64,000 nucleotides of DNA, from positions 90,085 through 154,084 of the forward strand of contig CALESJ010000053.1 in NCBI GenBank assembly GCA_937907025.1, read 5' to 3'. This DNA comes from an uncultured Faecalibacterium sp. (GTDB lineage: Bacteria; Bacillota; Clostridia; Oscillospirales; Ruminococcaceae). Position 1 is the first letter of the stretch. Every line of letters begins with the position of its first letter. The notes under the pieces were generated by a model that was not told the origin of the DNA, searched no databases, and was given only the letters and a program-made list of their open reading frames with translations. A program made the translations under genes and the position numbers. Shown here in pieces: positions 8,559 to 17,234 of this stretch.

Positions 8559-9926
8559 TTACTTGCTTGCCAGGTATTCGGCCTGGTAGCCGTCGATGGC
8601 TTCGGCCCAGCCGTTGACACAATCCTGCGCGGTCATGTCACCCATCAGGACGGCCTGGAAATCGGCGGTCATGTCATCGGTGATGAAGGTGGAGAAATCG
8701 GTCAGCCAGTACGGGTTGTCGATCTGATAGTAATTGGGGTCGGTCAGGTAGCTGGCATACAGCATCATTTCGGGATCGCTGGAATACCAATCCTGCTCCT
8801 GCACCTGCACGTTGCAGGGGACGCGGCCCAGCTGGCGGCACAGTTCGCCTTCCACATCGGCGCTCAGCAGCTGGTCGATAAGCCACACGGAGCCGCTGTA
8901 ATCCTTGCCGTCGCCCTGGTTGGGGATGCAGTAGATGTTGGGCTGCAGGCCGGAAGCGAAGTAGTGACCCTGGTCATTGGCCAGGACGCGGGCTGCGGCA
9001 AAGTTGCCTTCGCCCAGGTTCTCCAGGTGGGTGGCTTCAGAAGAAGAGTTGTGGATGATATACATGGAAACGCCGGAGCCGAACTCGGCCACGATCTGGT
9101 CGAAGTTGTTGTTGATGGAGTCACCGGAAACCCAGTTGTTCTTGTAGATGTTGGCGTAGGTATCCAGCGCTTCGGCAAATGCGGGATCGCTCAGGATGCA
9201 GTTGCCTTCGTCGTCGAACCAGGAGCCTTCATAGCCCAGGCCGTCGGTGTAGGTCCACAGCCAGGCAACCAGGCTGTCGTAGGGACGCACACCGCGCATG
9301 CTGTAGAAGTACTTGGAGTTGGCGGGATCGGCATACTGTTCGCACAGCTCCAGGAACTGGGACTGGGTTTCGGGCGGGGTGATGTTGTTTGCCTCAAAGT
9401 CCTTCACGTTGTACCAGGCCACTTCCTGGTTGTAGGCGAAGGGCAGGCCGTACAGCACGCCGTCGCCCAGAGTGCGGGTGCCTTCCAGCAGCTGATCGTC
9501 GATGTACTGGTAGTTGGTAATCTGGTCCACATAGTCATCCAGGGGCAGCAGGGAATCCTGCGCAGTGAAGGCTGCAATGTTGGAGAAGCCCAGGCTGACC
9601 ACGTCCGGCATGGTGTTGGTGGAAACTGCCATCTGGAACTGCTGCTGGAAATCAGCGAAGGAGAAGCTGGTGTACACCACTTCATACTGATCCTGGCTGG
9701 CGTTCAGTTCCTTGAAGTAGTCCTCAAAGTAGGCGTCAGTCACCGGATCGGCAGAGTGATACCAGAACTGCAGGGTCTGTTTTTCGCCGGTGGACGCGGT
9801 GGAAGCTGCTTCATTGGTGGCGGTGGATGCGGTGGAAGCAGAGCTGTCCGAACCGCCGCAGCCGGTCAGCAAAGCGGCGAACATGGCAACGCTCAGCGCG
9901 CCGGCGGTCCATTTGGTCAATTTCAT
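8559..9926 (-). CDS. Sugar ABC transporter substrate-binding lipoprotein (family 1)
   Basis: 455-residue extracellular solute-binding protein. The first 22 residues form a lipoprotein signal ending in LLTGC with C23 as the lipidated cysteine, followed by a Ser/Thr/Ala-rich linker and a MalE-type two-lobed fold (YEVVYTSFSF; LPFAYNQEVAWYN). It captures an oligosaccharide outside the membrane and delivers it to the two permeases encoded just upstream at 9998-11800. No ATPase gene is present, so a shared MsmX-type ATPase elsewhere must energise import. With GH105, GH28 and a lyase-like gene downstream, the ligand is likely a rhamnogalacturonan or oligogalacturonide fragment. Confidence 0.88.
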   Translation of the reverse strand: MKLTKWTAGALSVAMFAALLTGCGGSDSSASTASTATNEAASTASTGEKQTLQFWYHSADPVTDAYFEDYFKELNASQDQYEVVYTSFSFADFQQQFQMAVSTNTMPDVVSLGFSNIAAFTAQDSLLPLDDYVDQITNYQYIDDQLLEGTRTLGDGVLYGLPFAYNQEVAWYNVKDFEANNITPPETQSQFLELCEQYADPANSKYFYSMRGVRPYDSLVAWLWTYTDGLGYEGSWFDDEGNCILSDPAFAEALDTYANIYKNNWVSGDSINNNFDQIVAEFGSGVSMYIIHNSSSEATHLENLGEGNFAAARVLANDQGHYFASGLQPNIYCIPNQGDGKDYSGSVWLIDQLLSADVEGELCRQLGRVPCNVQVQEQDWYSSDPEMMLYASYLTDPNYYQIDNPYWLTDFSTFITDDMTADFQAVLMGDMTAQDCVNGWAEAIDGYQAEYLASK

Positions 9927-9997
9927 GTGTGTGTCCTCCTTGTTCTTTGTATCTCAGGACGCTTGTGCAAAGCGTCTGTTTCCTGGTTTCGGGGGGC

Positions 9998-10852
9998 TCA
10001 GCCCTTCACGGCGCCGGAAGTGGCACCGCCGGAAAGGTGTTTCTGGATGAAGGCAAAGATGATGATAACGGGCAGCAGCGCGATAACGCAGCCGGCGGCC
10101 AGCAGGCCGTAGTCGGTGCCGTACTCACCCTGGAACACATTCAGGGCCAGCGGCAGGGTATACTTGGTGCGGTCGGTGATAAAGGCGGTGGCGTACACAT
10201 ACACGTTCCAGGCGTTGATGAACGCGTAGGCGCCGGTAGCCACAATGCTGGGCAGCATGACCGGGATCAGGATGCGGAACACCGCCCCCAGCAGGGTGCA
10301 GCCATCCACCTGGGCGGCTTCTTCCAGTTCGTTGGGAACCGAGTTGTAGTAGCCCATCATCATGAACATGCAGAACGGCAGGTTGGTGCAGGTGCAGATC
10401 AGCACCAGACTCCACAGGTTATTGATCAGGTGCAGGTTGACCATGGTCTGGAACAGAGGGATCATCAGAACCACGGCGGGCAGCATCTGGGTGACCAGCA
10501 TGAGCACATAGACAAAGCCTTTACCGCGGAATCTGTAACGGCTCATGGCATATCCGGCCAGTAGACTCAACAGGGTGACAAACACGGTAGTCAGGATGGC
10601 CACAAAGAAGGTGTTCTTGACGTTGTTGCCGAAGCCCATCTCCTGGAACAGGTAGAGGTAGTTTTCAAAGGTGGGGTTTTGGGGCCAGTACTGGATGGGA
10701 ATGCTCAGCACATCCACACTGTCTTTCAGCGAGGTGTTTACGATCCAGTAGAAGGGGAACAGGGTGAACACCAGAAAGACGGCCAGCGGCAGGTACAGCA
10801 GCAGTACGCGGGAGCCCGCGGCAGACAGGTTGCATTTGAATTTGGTATTCAT
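9998..10852 (-). CDS. Carbohydrate ABC transporter permease, MalG/LplC type
   Basis: 284-residue inner-membrane subunit with six predicted helices, the first at residues 16-37 (LLLYLPLAVFLVFTLFPFYW). The cytoplasmic coupling EAA loop is seen as NELEEAAQVDGCTLLGAVFR. The protein ends GGATSGAVKG, typical of the family. It pairs with the MalF-type permease whose stop is 15 bp upstream of this start, and the binding-protein gene follows 71 bp downstream. Together they import the operon's pectin-derived oligosaccharide. Confidence 0.9.
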   Translation of the reverse strand: MNTKFKCNLSAAGSRVLLLYLPLAVFLVFTLFPFYWIVNTSLKDSVDVLSIPIQYWPQNPTFENYLYLFQEMGFGNNVKNTFFVAILTTVFVTLLSLLAGYAMSRYRFRGKGFVYVLMLVTQMLPAVVLMIPLFQTMVNLHLINNLWSLVLICTCTNLPFCMFMMMGYYNSVPNELEEAAQVDGCTLLGAVFRILIPVMLPSIVATGAYAFINAWNVYVYATAFITDRTKYTLPLALNVFQGEYGTDYGLLAAGCVIALLPVIIIFAFIQKHLSGGATSGAVKG

Positions 10853-10867
10853 GGTGTGCGGCCTCCT

Positions 10868-11800
10868 TTACACGTTTTTGCCCATCTTGCCGAATTTGAT
10901 GTACACGAACGCCACAATCAGCATGATGATGGTGGAAACCACGGCCAGAGCGGACGCGTATCCGTAATCGTAGCTGTTGGTAAAGGTGCGCATGGTGTAC
11001 AGGGCCAGGGTGGTGGTGCCGCGGTTCGGACCGCCGTCGGTCAGGGCGATGATCAGGTCAACGGCGTTGAATGTCCAGATGCAGCGCAGCAGGGTGGTAA
11101 AGATGATCGTATCCTTGATCATGGGGATGGTGATGCGGAACATCATGGTAGGAGCGCTGGCACCGTCGATGCGGGCCGATTCATACAGGTCGTCCGGGAT
11201 ACTGACCAGAGCGGACATATAACTGATGGTGAAGAACGGTATGCCGCGCCAGACGTTGGCGATACAGGCGGCCAGCATGGCCATGGACGCGCTGGAGAAC
11301 CAGGAGATGTTGCTGTCAATGATGCCCACCCGCTGCAGCAGGTCGTTAACAACGCCGTAGGTCTGGCCGAGCATCAGGTTCCAGATGATACCGACCATCA
11401 GGCCGGCCACCGCCCAGGGCACCAGGGCCAGGGCGCGGACAATTCCACGGCCTTTGAACTTGCGGGTCAGCAAGTATGCCAGCCAGAAGCCCAGCACACA
11501 CTGGAACACCACGCTGATAACGGCGTACACCACGGTGTTGCCCAGGGTGCGCCAGAACAAGTCGTCATTGGTGAAGATCTGGATAAAGTTTTCCAGGCCG
11601 ATAAAGTGACGGTCGTTGGGTTTGCTGATCTTGTACTCTTCCAGGCTCATGATGAACACGTTGATGATGGGCCAGATCATAAAGATCAGCACGAAGGCCA
11701 GCATGGGGGCCAGCATCAGGTACGGGGTTGCCAGCCGGCGGTAATGCAGGCGCATGCCTTTTTTGGAAACAGCGGGGGCTGCGGCTTGGTCTTTGCTCAT
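10868..11800 (-). CDS. Sugar ABC transporter permease, MalF/UgpA type
   Basis: 310-residue membrane subunit. Helix 1 is at about residues 30-52 (LMLAPMLAFVLIFMIWPIIN), and the EAA coupling loop is seen as DDLYESARIDGASAPTMMFR. There is no large periplasmic insertion of the enterobacterial MalF kind, as usual in Firmicutes. It is the first transporter gene of the operon, 38 bp downstream of the alcohol dehydrogenase, and forms a heterodimer with the permease encoded at 9998-10852. Confidence 0.9.
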   Translation of the reverse strand: MSKDQAAAPAVSKKGMRLHYRRLATPYLMLAPMLAFVLIFMIWPIINVFIMSLEEYKISKPNDRHFIGLENFIQIFTNDDLFWRTLGNTVVYAVISVVFQCVLGFWLAYLLTRKFKGRGIVRALALVPWAVAGLMVGIIWNLMLGQTYGVVNDLLQRVGIIDSNISWFSSASMAMLAACIANVWRGIPFFTISYMSALVSIPDDLYESARIDGASAPTMMFRITIPMIKDTIIFTTLLRCIWTFNAVDLIIALTDGGPNRGTTTLALYTMRTFTNSYDYGYASALAVVSTIIMLIVAFVYIKFGKMGKNV

Positions 11801-11838
11801 GGGTACTTCCCTCCGTTTTCATTTTCAGTGCGGGACGT

Positions 11839-12861
11839 TTATTCTGCCCGCAGCAACACTTTCATGATGGTTCCGTCGTTGTGCTGCAGCGCCGTAAAGG
11901 CTTCGGCTGCATCGGCTAGCGCATATTCCCGGCCGACCAGCTTTTCCACGTCCACCAGGCCGCGGCACAGGATGTCCACCACCTGCTCAAAGTCGGCGGT
12001 GTAGGCGTTACGGCTGCCGTATACGTTCAGTTCCTTTTTCAGCAGGATGGAATGCAGGAAGGTGGTTTCGCGCTTGCCGTTGCCGATCAGGATGATGGTG
12101 CCGGCAAAGGCGGCCTGCTGGATGCACTGCAGGAATGTCTGGGGCAGGCCACAGCATTCCACGCACACATCAAACCCGTTTCCGCCGGTAATTTCGGCGG
12201 TAAAGCGATCCACATCCTCCTGGGAAGCGGAGTTGACGGTGCCGTTGACCCCCATTTCTTGGGCAACGGCCAGGCGGCCGTCCAGGATATCGGCCATGTA
12301 CACCTCGGCGCCGATGGCCTTGGCACTGAGCATGGCAAACATCCCGATGGGCCCTGCGCCCACCACCAGCACCTTGTCCCCGGCTTTGACATGTCCGCGG
12401 GAGATGCCGTGATGCCCGATGCAGAAGGGCTCCACCAGCGCCAGCTGCCGGGCGCTCAGGCCGCGGCCGGGAATGATGCGTTCCACCGGCATGGTGATGT
12501 AATCCTGAAAAGCGCCGTCCCGCTGCACGCCCATGGTCTGGTTGTCGGTGCAGCAGTTGACAAAGCCCCGGCGGCAGGAATAGCAGTGCCCGCAATTGAA
12601 GTACGGGTTGCAGGTAACCATGTCCCCTGCTTTCAGGCCGCGGTCATTTTCCGGCACGCTGATGATCTGGGCGCTGAACTCATGCCCGGGCACCCGGGGG
12701 TAGGTAGTAAACGGCTGGTTGCCGGTAAAGCTGGCCAGGTCGGCGCCGCAGATTCCGCAATACTGTACCTTCAGCAGCGCTTCTCCTGCACCGGGGACAG
12801 GCTGCACGGCGTCTTTGCGAACTTCGACAATTCCCGGTTCCTTGATCACAACTTGATTCAT
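11839..12861 (-). CDS. Zinc-dependent alcohol / sugar-acid dehydrogenase (MDR family)
   Basis: 340-residue medium-chain dehydrogenase. Catalytic zinc ligands are C38, H60 and E61 (GHE); the structural zinc lobe is intact with C90, C93, C96 and C104. The NAD-binding turn GAGPIG lies in KVLVVGAGPIGMFAML. It is the promoter-proximal gene of the pectin operon. By analogy with L-galactonate or L-gulonate 5-dehydrogenases of this subfamily it may oxidise a sugar acid formed from imported uronates; sorbitol/xylitol-type polyols are alternatives. The start has an upstream GGAGG within GGGAGGAAA. Confidence 0.85.
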   Translation of the reverse strand: MNQVVIKEPGIVEVRKDAVQPVPGAGEALLKVQYCGICGADLASFTGNQPFTTYPRVPGHEFSAQIISVPENDRGLKAGDMVTCNPYFNCGHCYSCRRGFVNCCTDNQTMGVQRDGAFQDYITMPVERIIPGRGLSARQLALVEPFCIGHHGISRGHVKAGDKVLVVGAGPIGMFAMLSAKAIGAEVYMADILDGRLAVAQEMGVNGTVNSASQEDVDRFTAEITGGNGFDVCVECCGLPQTFLQCIQQAAFAGTIILIGNGKRETTFLHSILLKKELNVYGSRNAYTADFEQVVDILCRGLVDVEKLVGREYALADAAEAFTALQHNDGTIMKVLLRAE

Positions 12862-12959
12862 CGTTTGTGTTTCCTCCCTGTGGAATTCTCTTGCTTAACT
12901 GTCTTCAGGCCGCCTGCCATTCCCTCCGGCTCCGGCGGTCAAGGTCATCTTCTGCCTAA

Positions 12960-13027
12960 ATTATATCCACATCTTTTGCCCGATTGGAAATATCAACCCA
13001 ACTATCGCGGTATAACCACAAAGTTAT
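12960..13027 (-). promoter_or_regulatory. Promoter of the pectin operon with an upstream LysR-type binding site
   Basis: On the minus strand a perfect -10 TATAAT lies at 12960-12965, and no good -35 hexamer is found 16-18 bp upstream, as expected for an activator-dependent promoter. An inverted repeat ATAAC-N6-GTTAT lies at 13012-13027, centred about 66 bp upstream of the expected start site, the usual position for a LysR-family recognition site. The same repeat sits just upstream of the -35 of the divergent regulator gene. Confidence 0.55.
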
Positions 13028-13044
13028 GGGGCCTAAAAAAACAC

Positions 13045-13073
13045 TTTACAAAGCGGTTTTTTGCTTCTATAAT
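13045..13073 (+). promoter_or_regulatory. Sigma-A promoter of the LysR regulator gene
   Basis: TTTACA at 13045-13050, a 17-bp spacer and TATAAT at 13068-13073, 33 bp before the GTG start of the regulator. The candidate LysR site at 13012-13027 lies immediately upstream, fitting autoregulation. Confidence 0.75.
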
Positions 13074-13106
13074 AATAGCACTTACCAAAGGTGGTGGAAA
13101 AATATT

Positions 13107-14069
13107 GTGAAAAATACCATGTCTGATCAACTGAACTATCTGATGGTACTGGCAGAGGAACAGAATATCACACGTGCTGCCGACCGTTTGTTCATTTCGC
13201 AGCCGGCGCTGACCGTATACCTGAACCGGCTGGAGCGGGATCTGGGAGTACGGCTGTTTGACCGCAGTACCAACCCCATCCGCATTACCGAAGCCGGCAC
13301 CTACTATATCTCCGAACTGGAAAAAATCTGCAGCATGCAGGACCGCCTGGCCCGGGACCTACTGCAGTTCAACAGCGACCCGGACCTGAAGCTGAACTTG
13401 GGGATCGGGCGAAACCGCGGCACCATCTGGCTGCCCATGACCCTGCCCCGGCTGCAGCGAATGTTTCCGGACGCCGAGATCAGCGTATCCGAGGACCGGG
13501 ACGCAAATATGATCGAGAAGGTGCTGCACGGAGTGCTGGACATGGCTGTGGTAGAAACCTATGTGTATAACGCCAAGCTGTCCTATCTGCGCCTGCCTCA
13601 GGAATTCCACCTGTTTTTGGTTCCCCGCAGCATCCCACTCATGAAATCTTACGATCTGACAGGAAACAGCATGACCCATCCCCTGGATGTAGATGCCGAA
13701 CGGTTGAGCAATGAGCTGTTCATCTGCCCCAGTGTCAAGGGCAGTATGAATCGCCATACCCAATGGATGTGCACCGCCTACAATTTCCATCCCAAACGTA
13801 CCATGTTCATTTCCAACGCGGTGACCGTTTATCAGATGGTGGCCAACGGCATGGGCATTGCTTTTGAGAACGCAGCCTATTCCCACTTTGTCCACACGGA
13901 GGAAAAGCCGGTCTTTGTCATGCCCGGCGGCAGCCCCACATCCTTCCGAATCTATGTGGTATTCAACGCCAAGCGCATCACTCCCTTGCACCGCACCTTC
14001 ATGCAGCTGCTGCACGATGCCATCGGCGAAACCTTGTACGGCCGCAAGTTCGAGATGGAGTACATGTAA
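13107..14069 (+). CDS. LysR family transcriptional regulator
   Basis: 320 residues from the GTG at 13107, which has AGGTGG nine bases upstream and lies just after a strong promoter; an internal ATG at 13119 is the alternative. Residues 8-65 are a LysR winged helix-turn-helix (EEQNITRAADRLFISQPALT, then LERDLGVRLFDRS), followed by a periplasmic-binding-protein-like effector domain (LNLGIGRNRG; VANGMGIAFENA). It is divergent from the pectin operon with 245 bp between the starts, and this gene order plus the operator-like repeat makes it the likely activator. The effector is unknown; a uronate or its keto product is plausible. Confidence 0.88.
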   Translation: MKNTMSDQLNYLMVLAEEQNITRAADRLFISQPALTVYLNRLERDLGVRLFDRSTNPIRITEAGTYYISELEKICSMQDRLARDLLQFNSDPDLKLNLGIGRNRGTIWLPMTLPRLQRMFPDAEISVSEDRDANMIEKVLHGVLDMAVVETYVYNAKLSYLRLPQEFHLFLVPRSIPLMKSYDLTGNSMTHPLDVDAERLSNELFICPSVKGSMNRHTQWMCTAYNFHPKRTMFISNAVTVYQMVANGMGIAFENAAYSHFVHTEEKPVFVMPGGSPTSFRIYVVFNAKRITPLHRTFMQLLHDAIGETLYGRKFEMEYM

Positions 14070-14086
14070 TCCCTTTCTCAGATAAC

Positions 14087-14127
14087 AAAAAAGTGCTCGC
14101 TTCCCTGACGGGGAACGGGCACTTTTT
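14087..14127. terminator. Bidirectional intrinsic terminator
   Basis: Stem AAAAAAGTGC ... GCACTTTTT enclosing an inner CTTCCC/GGGGAA pairing, with A/T tracts on both sides. It can end the LysR transcript (+) and the garR-regulator transcript (-), whose last gene stops at 14234. Confidence 0.8.
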
Positions 14128-14233
14128 CACATCTTTTGCAACCAGAACAGCAACCAGTTATAAATCTCCTTTGCACATAATTCTTTTCACTGAAAGTAGC
14201 CACAAAGGCCGCTCATAACACGATCCTTATGCA

Positions 14234-16144
14234 TCAGTATTCTGCGTCGTCGCCCTCTGCAGGGCCGATACCATACTTTTTGATGCAGCGCCACAGGGTC
14301 GTTTTGCTGATTCCCAGTTCCTGGGCCACCTTGGTCCGATTGCCATGGTATCGGCGCAGAAGCTCTGCAATCTGGTCAGCTCTGCGGTCCCGGTAGCGCA
14401 CAATCTCCTTGGTACAGGGGTCCAAACGGGGGCTGACCTGTTCCAGCTGGCTGCGCAGAAAGACTTCATCCACCGTACGCTTTTGGGTCAGCAAAACCGT
14501 GCGCTCACAGATGCTGCTGATCTGGTCCAGATTGCCAGGCCAGTCATAGTCCTGTAAAAATTTCCGTGCCCCCTGGCTCAGCCTTACAAACCGTTTGTAT
14601 CGCTGCTGCCACAGGTCCAGGTAATGGTCTATCCATTCGGGAATATCCTCCCGCCGCTGCCGCAGGGGCGGGACCTGCAGACTCAGCGCCGTAAGGGCAT
14701 AATACAGCTCTCCGCGAAAGCTGCCTTTCTCCACCATGGCAACGAGGTTGGCTCCGGTGGAAGCTATGACCCGCACTGTTGCCTGGCCAGGCCGGTTGCT
14801 GCCATTGTGCCAGAACTTGCCCCGGATCAGGCAAAACAGTTTATACTGGGTTTCATAGGGCAGGGCATCCACATGGGCCAGATACAGCGTTCCGTTCTCC
14901 GCCAGTTCTGCCATGCAGGGATTGTCCCGGCGGCTGGTGTAATTGCCAAAGAGCATGGCGTCCACCGTTTCGGGCGGCCAGGCACTGCAATCCACAGACA
15001 CAAAGGCATTAGCGCGCAGCAGGCTTTCATTGTGCAGGCACTGGGCCAGCAAACCCTTGCCGGTGCCGTTTTCTCCCTGCAGAAGAACCGGCGCACTATA
15101 CCGGGCAATGCGCTTGCCAAGATCCAACAGCTTGCGTGTGACCGCACTGCAGCAGACATAATTTTGAAATCTGCATCCCGCAATGCAGCCCCGCTGGTAC
15201 AATTCCCGGCGCAGCTCACTGTCCATACGGATAATGCGGTCACCTTCCTGCAGGGTCAGCAGAACACCGTCGCTGCCTCCGTCCACCCGGATGGGATTGA
15301 TGCTCACCATCAGTGCCCGGTCCTGTTCGCCAGGCACTACCGTATAGCTTTCCTGCCCCTGAAGCAGCGCCGCTTCCAGGGCGCCAGGGTCCAGGGCAGG
15401 CAGCAGTTCGGTCACCGGATGACGCAGAACCCGATCCGGTTCCTGCTCTAACAGCCGGTACGCCGCCGCATTGCCCCGGCGGACCGTTCCTTCCCGGTCT
15501 ACCTGAAGCATACCGCTCTGGGCGCTGTCCAGCATGACATTAATCTCGGCGCTATTTCGTTTTTCCTGGTCAATGGCCTGGCTGGACAGATTTGCCATCT
15601 CCAGAGCCGCCCGCAAACTGTCCGGCCCAGCCGGCAAAAAACGGCTGGGCACTCCCAGTTGCCGGGCCTGCTCACAGACAGTGCGGCCCCCAATCAGCGC
15701 CAGAGCCCCCTCTGCCACGGCATTGGCTACCGCTTGGGTCAGCTCGGCCCGGTCCTGCACCGGGTACGGAACCAGGCGTACCCCAAATAGTTCATTGAAG
15801 GCTGACAGGTCCGGAAACATATTGGCAATTCCCACCAGCCCCAGCACCGGGCAGTCGACGCCCAGTGTCTGTTTGAGTTCGTTCACCGGGCGGGCAATCT
15901 CCTGCATGGTGGCACGAATTTCCACCAAGGGCAGCGACACGCACCGGCGGAGCAGCGTTGCCTGCAGACCGCGGGCAATGATCAGGTCGCACCCCTGCTG
16001 CTGCAAGGTACTGGCCCGCTGCACCACCCGGTCGGTGGAGATGTATTCCACACATAGCGGTGTCAGGTGTGGAAAATCAGGCAACATGGACGTCAAAAGT
16101 TCACAGCTGTCCGGATAAGGCGCAAAAATGGCAATTTTGGCCAT
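14234..16144 (-). CDS. PrpR-type AAA+ regulator with Fis-type HTH, lacking the GAFTGA loop
   Basis: 636 residues. Residues 1-185 match the PrpR_N sensor domain (FAPYPDSCELL; QQQGCDLIIARG), residues 195-300 look like a PAS domain (MLDSAQSGMLQVDREG), 325-555 an AAA+ domain and 588-625 a Fis-type HTH (GNRTKVAQELGISKTTLWR). The P-loop GENGTGK is at 357-363 and the arginine-finger region FRGELYYAL is retained. After LFG (398-400) the sequence runs NYTSRRDNPC instead of the sigma-54-contacting GAFTGA, and the usual Walker B LDEI is LAHVD. It is thus probably not a sigma-54 activator and may act like TyrR on sigma-70 promoters. It follows garR by 85 bp with no terminator between. Confidence 0.8.
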   Translation of the reverse strand: MAKIAIFAPYPDSCELLTSMLPDFPHLTPLCVEYISTDRVVQRASTLQQQGCDLIIARGLQATLLRRCVSLPLVEIRATMQEIARPVNELKQTLGVDCPVLGLVGIANMFPDLSAFNELFGVRLVPYPVQDRAELTQAVANAVAEGALALIGGRTVCEQARQLGVPSRFLPAGPDSLRAALEMANLSSQAIDQEKRNSAEINVMLDSAQSGMLQVDREGTVRRGNAAAYRLLEQEPDRVLRHPVTELLPALDPGALEAALLQGQESYTVVPGEQDRALMVSINPIRVDGGSDGVLLTLQEGDRIIRMDSELRRELYQRGCIAGCRFQNYVCCSAVTRKLLDLGKRIARYSAPVLLQGENGTGKGLLAQCLHNESLLRANAFVSVDCSAWPPETVDAMLFGNYTSRRDNPCMAELAENGTLYLAHVDALPYETQYKLFCLIRGKFWHNGSNRPGQATVRVIASTGANLVAMVEKGSFRGELYYALTALSLQVPPLRQRREDIPEWIDHYLDLWQQRYKRFVRLSQGARKFLQDYDWPGNLDQISSICERTVLLTQKRTVDEVFLRSQLEQVSPRLDPCTKEIVRYRDRRADQIAELLRRYHGNRTKVAQELGISKTTLWRCIKKYGIGPAEGDDAEY

Positions 16145-16229
16145 GGTGGAGCATCCTCCTGTGCGGCCCGCAGGCCGTTCTTTTACCTACAAAAGTAACA
16201 GCCTCACCCCGGTTTGTCAACCATTCGCC

Positions 16230-17108
16230 TTACCGGCCCAGCTTCAGCCCGGTGAGGTGCTCATAAAACTTGGCAATGGCGCTGTGGTCATTCTGACCGC
16301 AGCCGTTGTTGTGCAGCCACTGCAGCACTTCCTGCACTTCGGCGGTCATGGGCAGGGGCGACCCAACCATGTGGGCACAGTCCAGGGCATTTTTTAGGTC
16401 CTTGATGTGCAGATCGACCCGGAACCCGGGCTTATCGTTGCCTTCCAGCATCATGGGCGCCTTGGCGTTCATGACAGTGCTGCCGGCCAGACCGCCTTTA
16501 ATGGCCTGGAACACCAGTTCGGGGTCTACCCCCGCCTTCTGGGCCAGGGTCAGGGCTTCCGCCAGGGCTTGGATGTTGCAGGCCACAATGATCTGGTTGG
16601 CCAGCTTGGTGGTGTTGCCGGCGCCCACTTCGCCACAGCGCACCACACTGGAACCCATAGCGCTCAGCAGCGGCTTGTAGCGGTCAAATACTTCCTGTTT
16701 GCCACCCACCATGAAGGACAGAGTCCCATCAATAGCCTTGGGCTCACCGCCGGACACCGGTGCGTCCAGCATCTCGATGCCGCGCTGGACCAGTGCGGCG
16801 GCTACCTCTTTGCTGGCCAGGGGATTGATGGAGCTCATATCGATATACACGCTGCCCGGATGCATATGGGCAGCCACGCCGTCCTCCCCCAGCATGACCT
16901 GCTTGACCTGCGGGGAATCCGGCAGCATGGTCAGTACCACATCGCAGGTTTCCCCGATCCGCTTGTTCTCGGCCTTCTGGGCGCCCAGGGCCACCAGTTC
17001 ATCGGCAGCCTTGTTGAAGCTGCTAACCGTCAGGTCATATCCGGCTTTGAGCAAATTTTTGGCCATAGGCTTGCCCATAATCCCCAGACCGATCATTCCG
17101 ATTTTCAT
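16230..17108 (-). CDS. garR: Tartronate semialdehyde reductase (2-hydroxy-3-oxopropionate reductase)
   Basis: 292-residue beta-hydroxyacid dehydrogenase. The Rossmann nucleotide site GLGIMGKPMA is at residues 7-16, the substrate motif DAPVSGG at 115-121 and the catalytic lysine K168 in GNTTKLANQ. It should reduce tartronate semialdehyde to D-glycerate with NAD(P)H. The ATG at 17108 has AAAGAGGTG upstream and begins at the fold's first strand; the longer open frame is not needed. Its own promoter is at 17163-17191. The regulator gene follows in the same direction. Related enzymes act on 3-hydroxyisobutyrate or succinate semialdehyde, so substrate assignment is moderately sure. Confidence 0.8.
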   Translation of the reverse strand: MKIGMIGLGIMGKPMAKNLLKAGYDLTVSSFNKAADELVALGAQKAENKRIGETCDVVLTMLPDSPQVKQVMLGEDGVAAHMHPGSVYIDMSSINPLASKEVAAALVQRGIEMLDAPVSGGEPKAIDGTLSFMVGGKQEVFDRYKPLLSAMGSSVVRCGEVGAGNTTKLANQIIVACNIQALAEALTLAQKAGVDPELVFQAIKGGLAGSTVMNAKAPMMLEGNDKPGFRVDLHIKDLKNALDCAHMVGSPLPMTAEVQEVLQWLHNNGCGQNDHSAIAKFYEHLTGLKLGR

Positions 17109-17162
17109 ACAATGCACCTCTTTCATGGGCCGCTGCAGGGCGGCTGTATTGGTTTTGGCTTT

Positions 17163-17191
17163 ATTATAAAAAAGCCGCCTGCCAGCGGCAA
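17163..17191 (-). promoter_or_regulatory. Sigma-A promoter of garR
   Basis: On the minus strand TTGCCG (17186-17191), a 17-bp spacer and perfect TATAAT (17163-17168), 55 bp before the garR start. No acceptable sigma-54 -24/-12 element was found in this region. Confidence 0.75.
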
Positions 17192-17234
17192 GACGCAATC
17201 TGCACAAATTCCGTGCTGGATTTTGCCAAGGCTG

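Noticed and set aside
13087..13121. ATG at 13119 as the LysR start
   Set aside because: The GTG at 13107 has the better spaced AGGTGG site; the difference is four residues and remains slightly uncertain.
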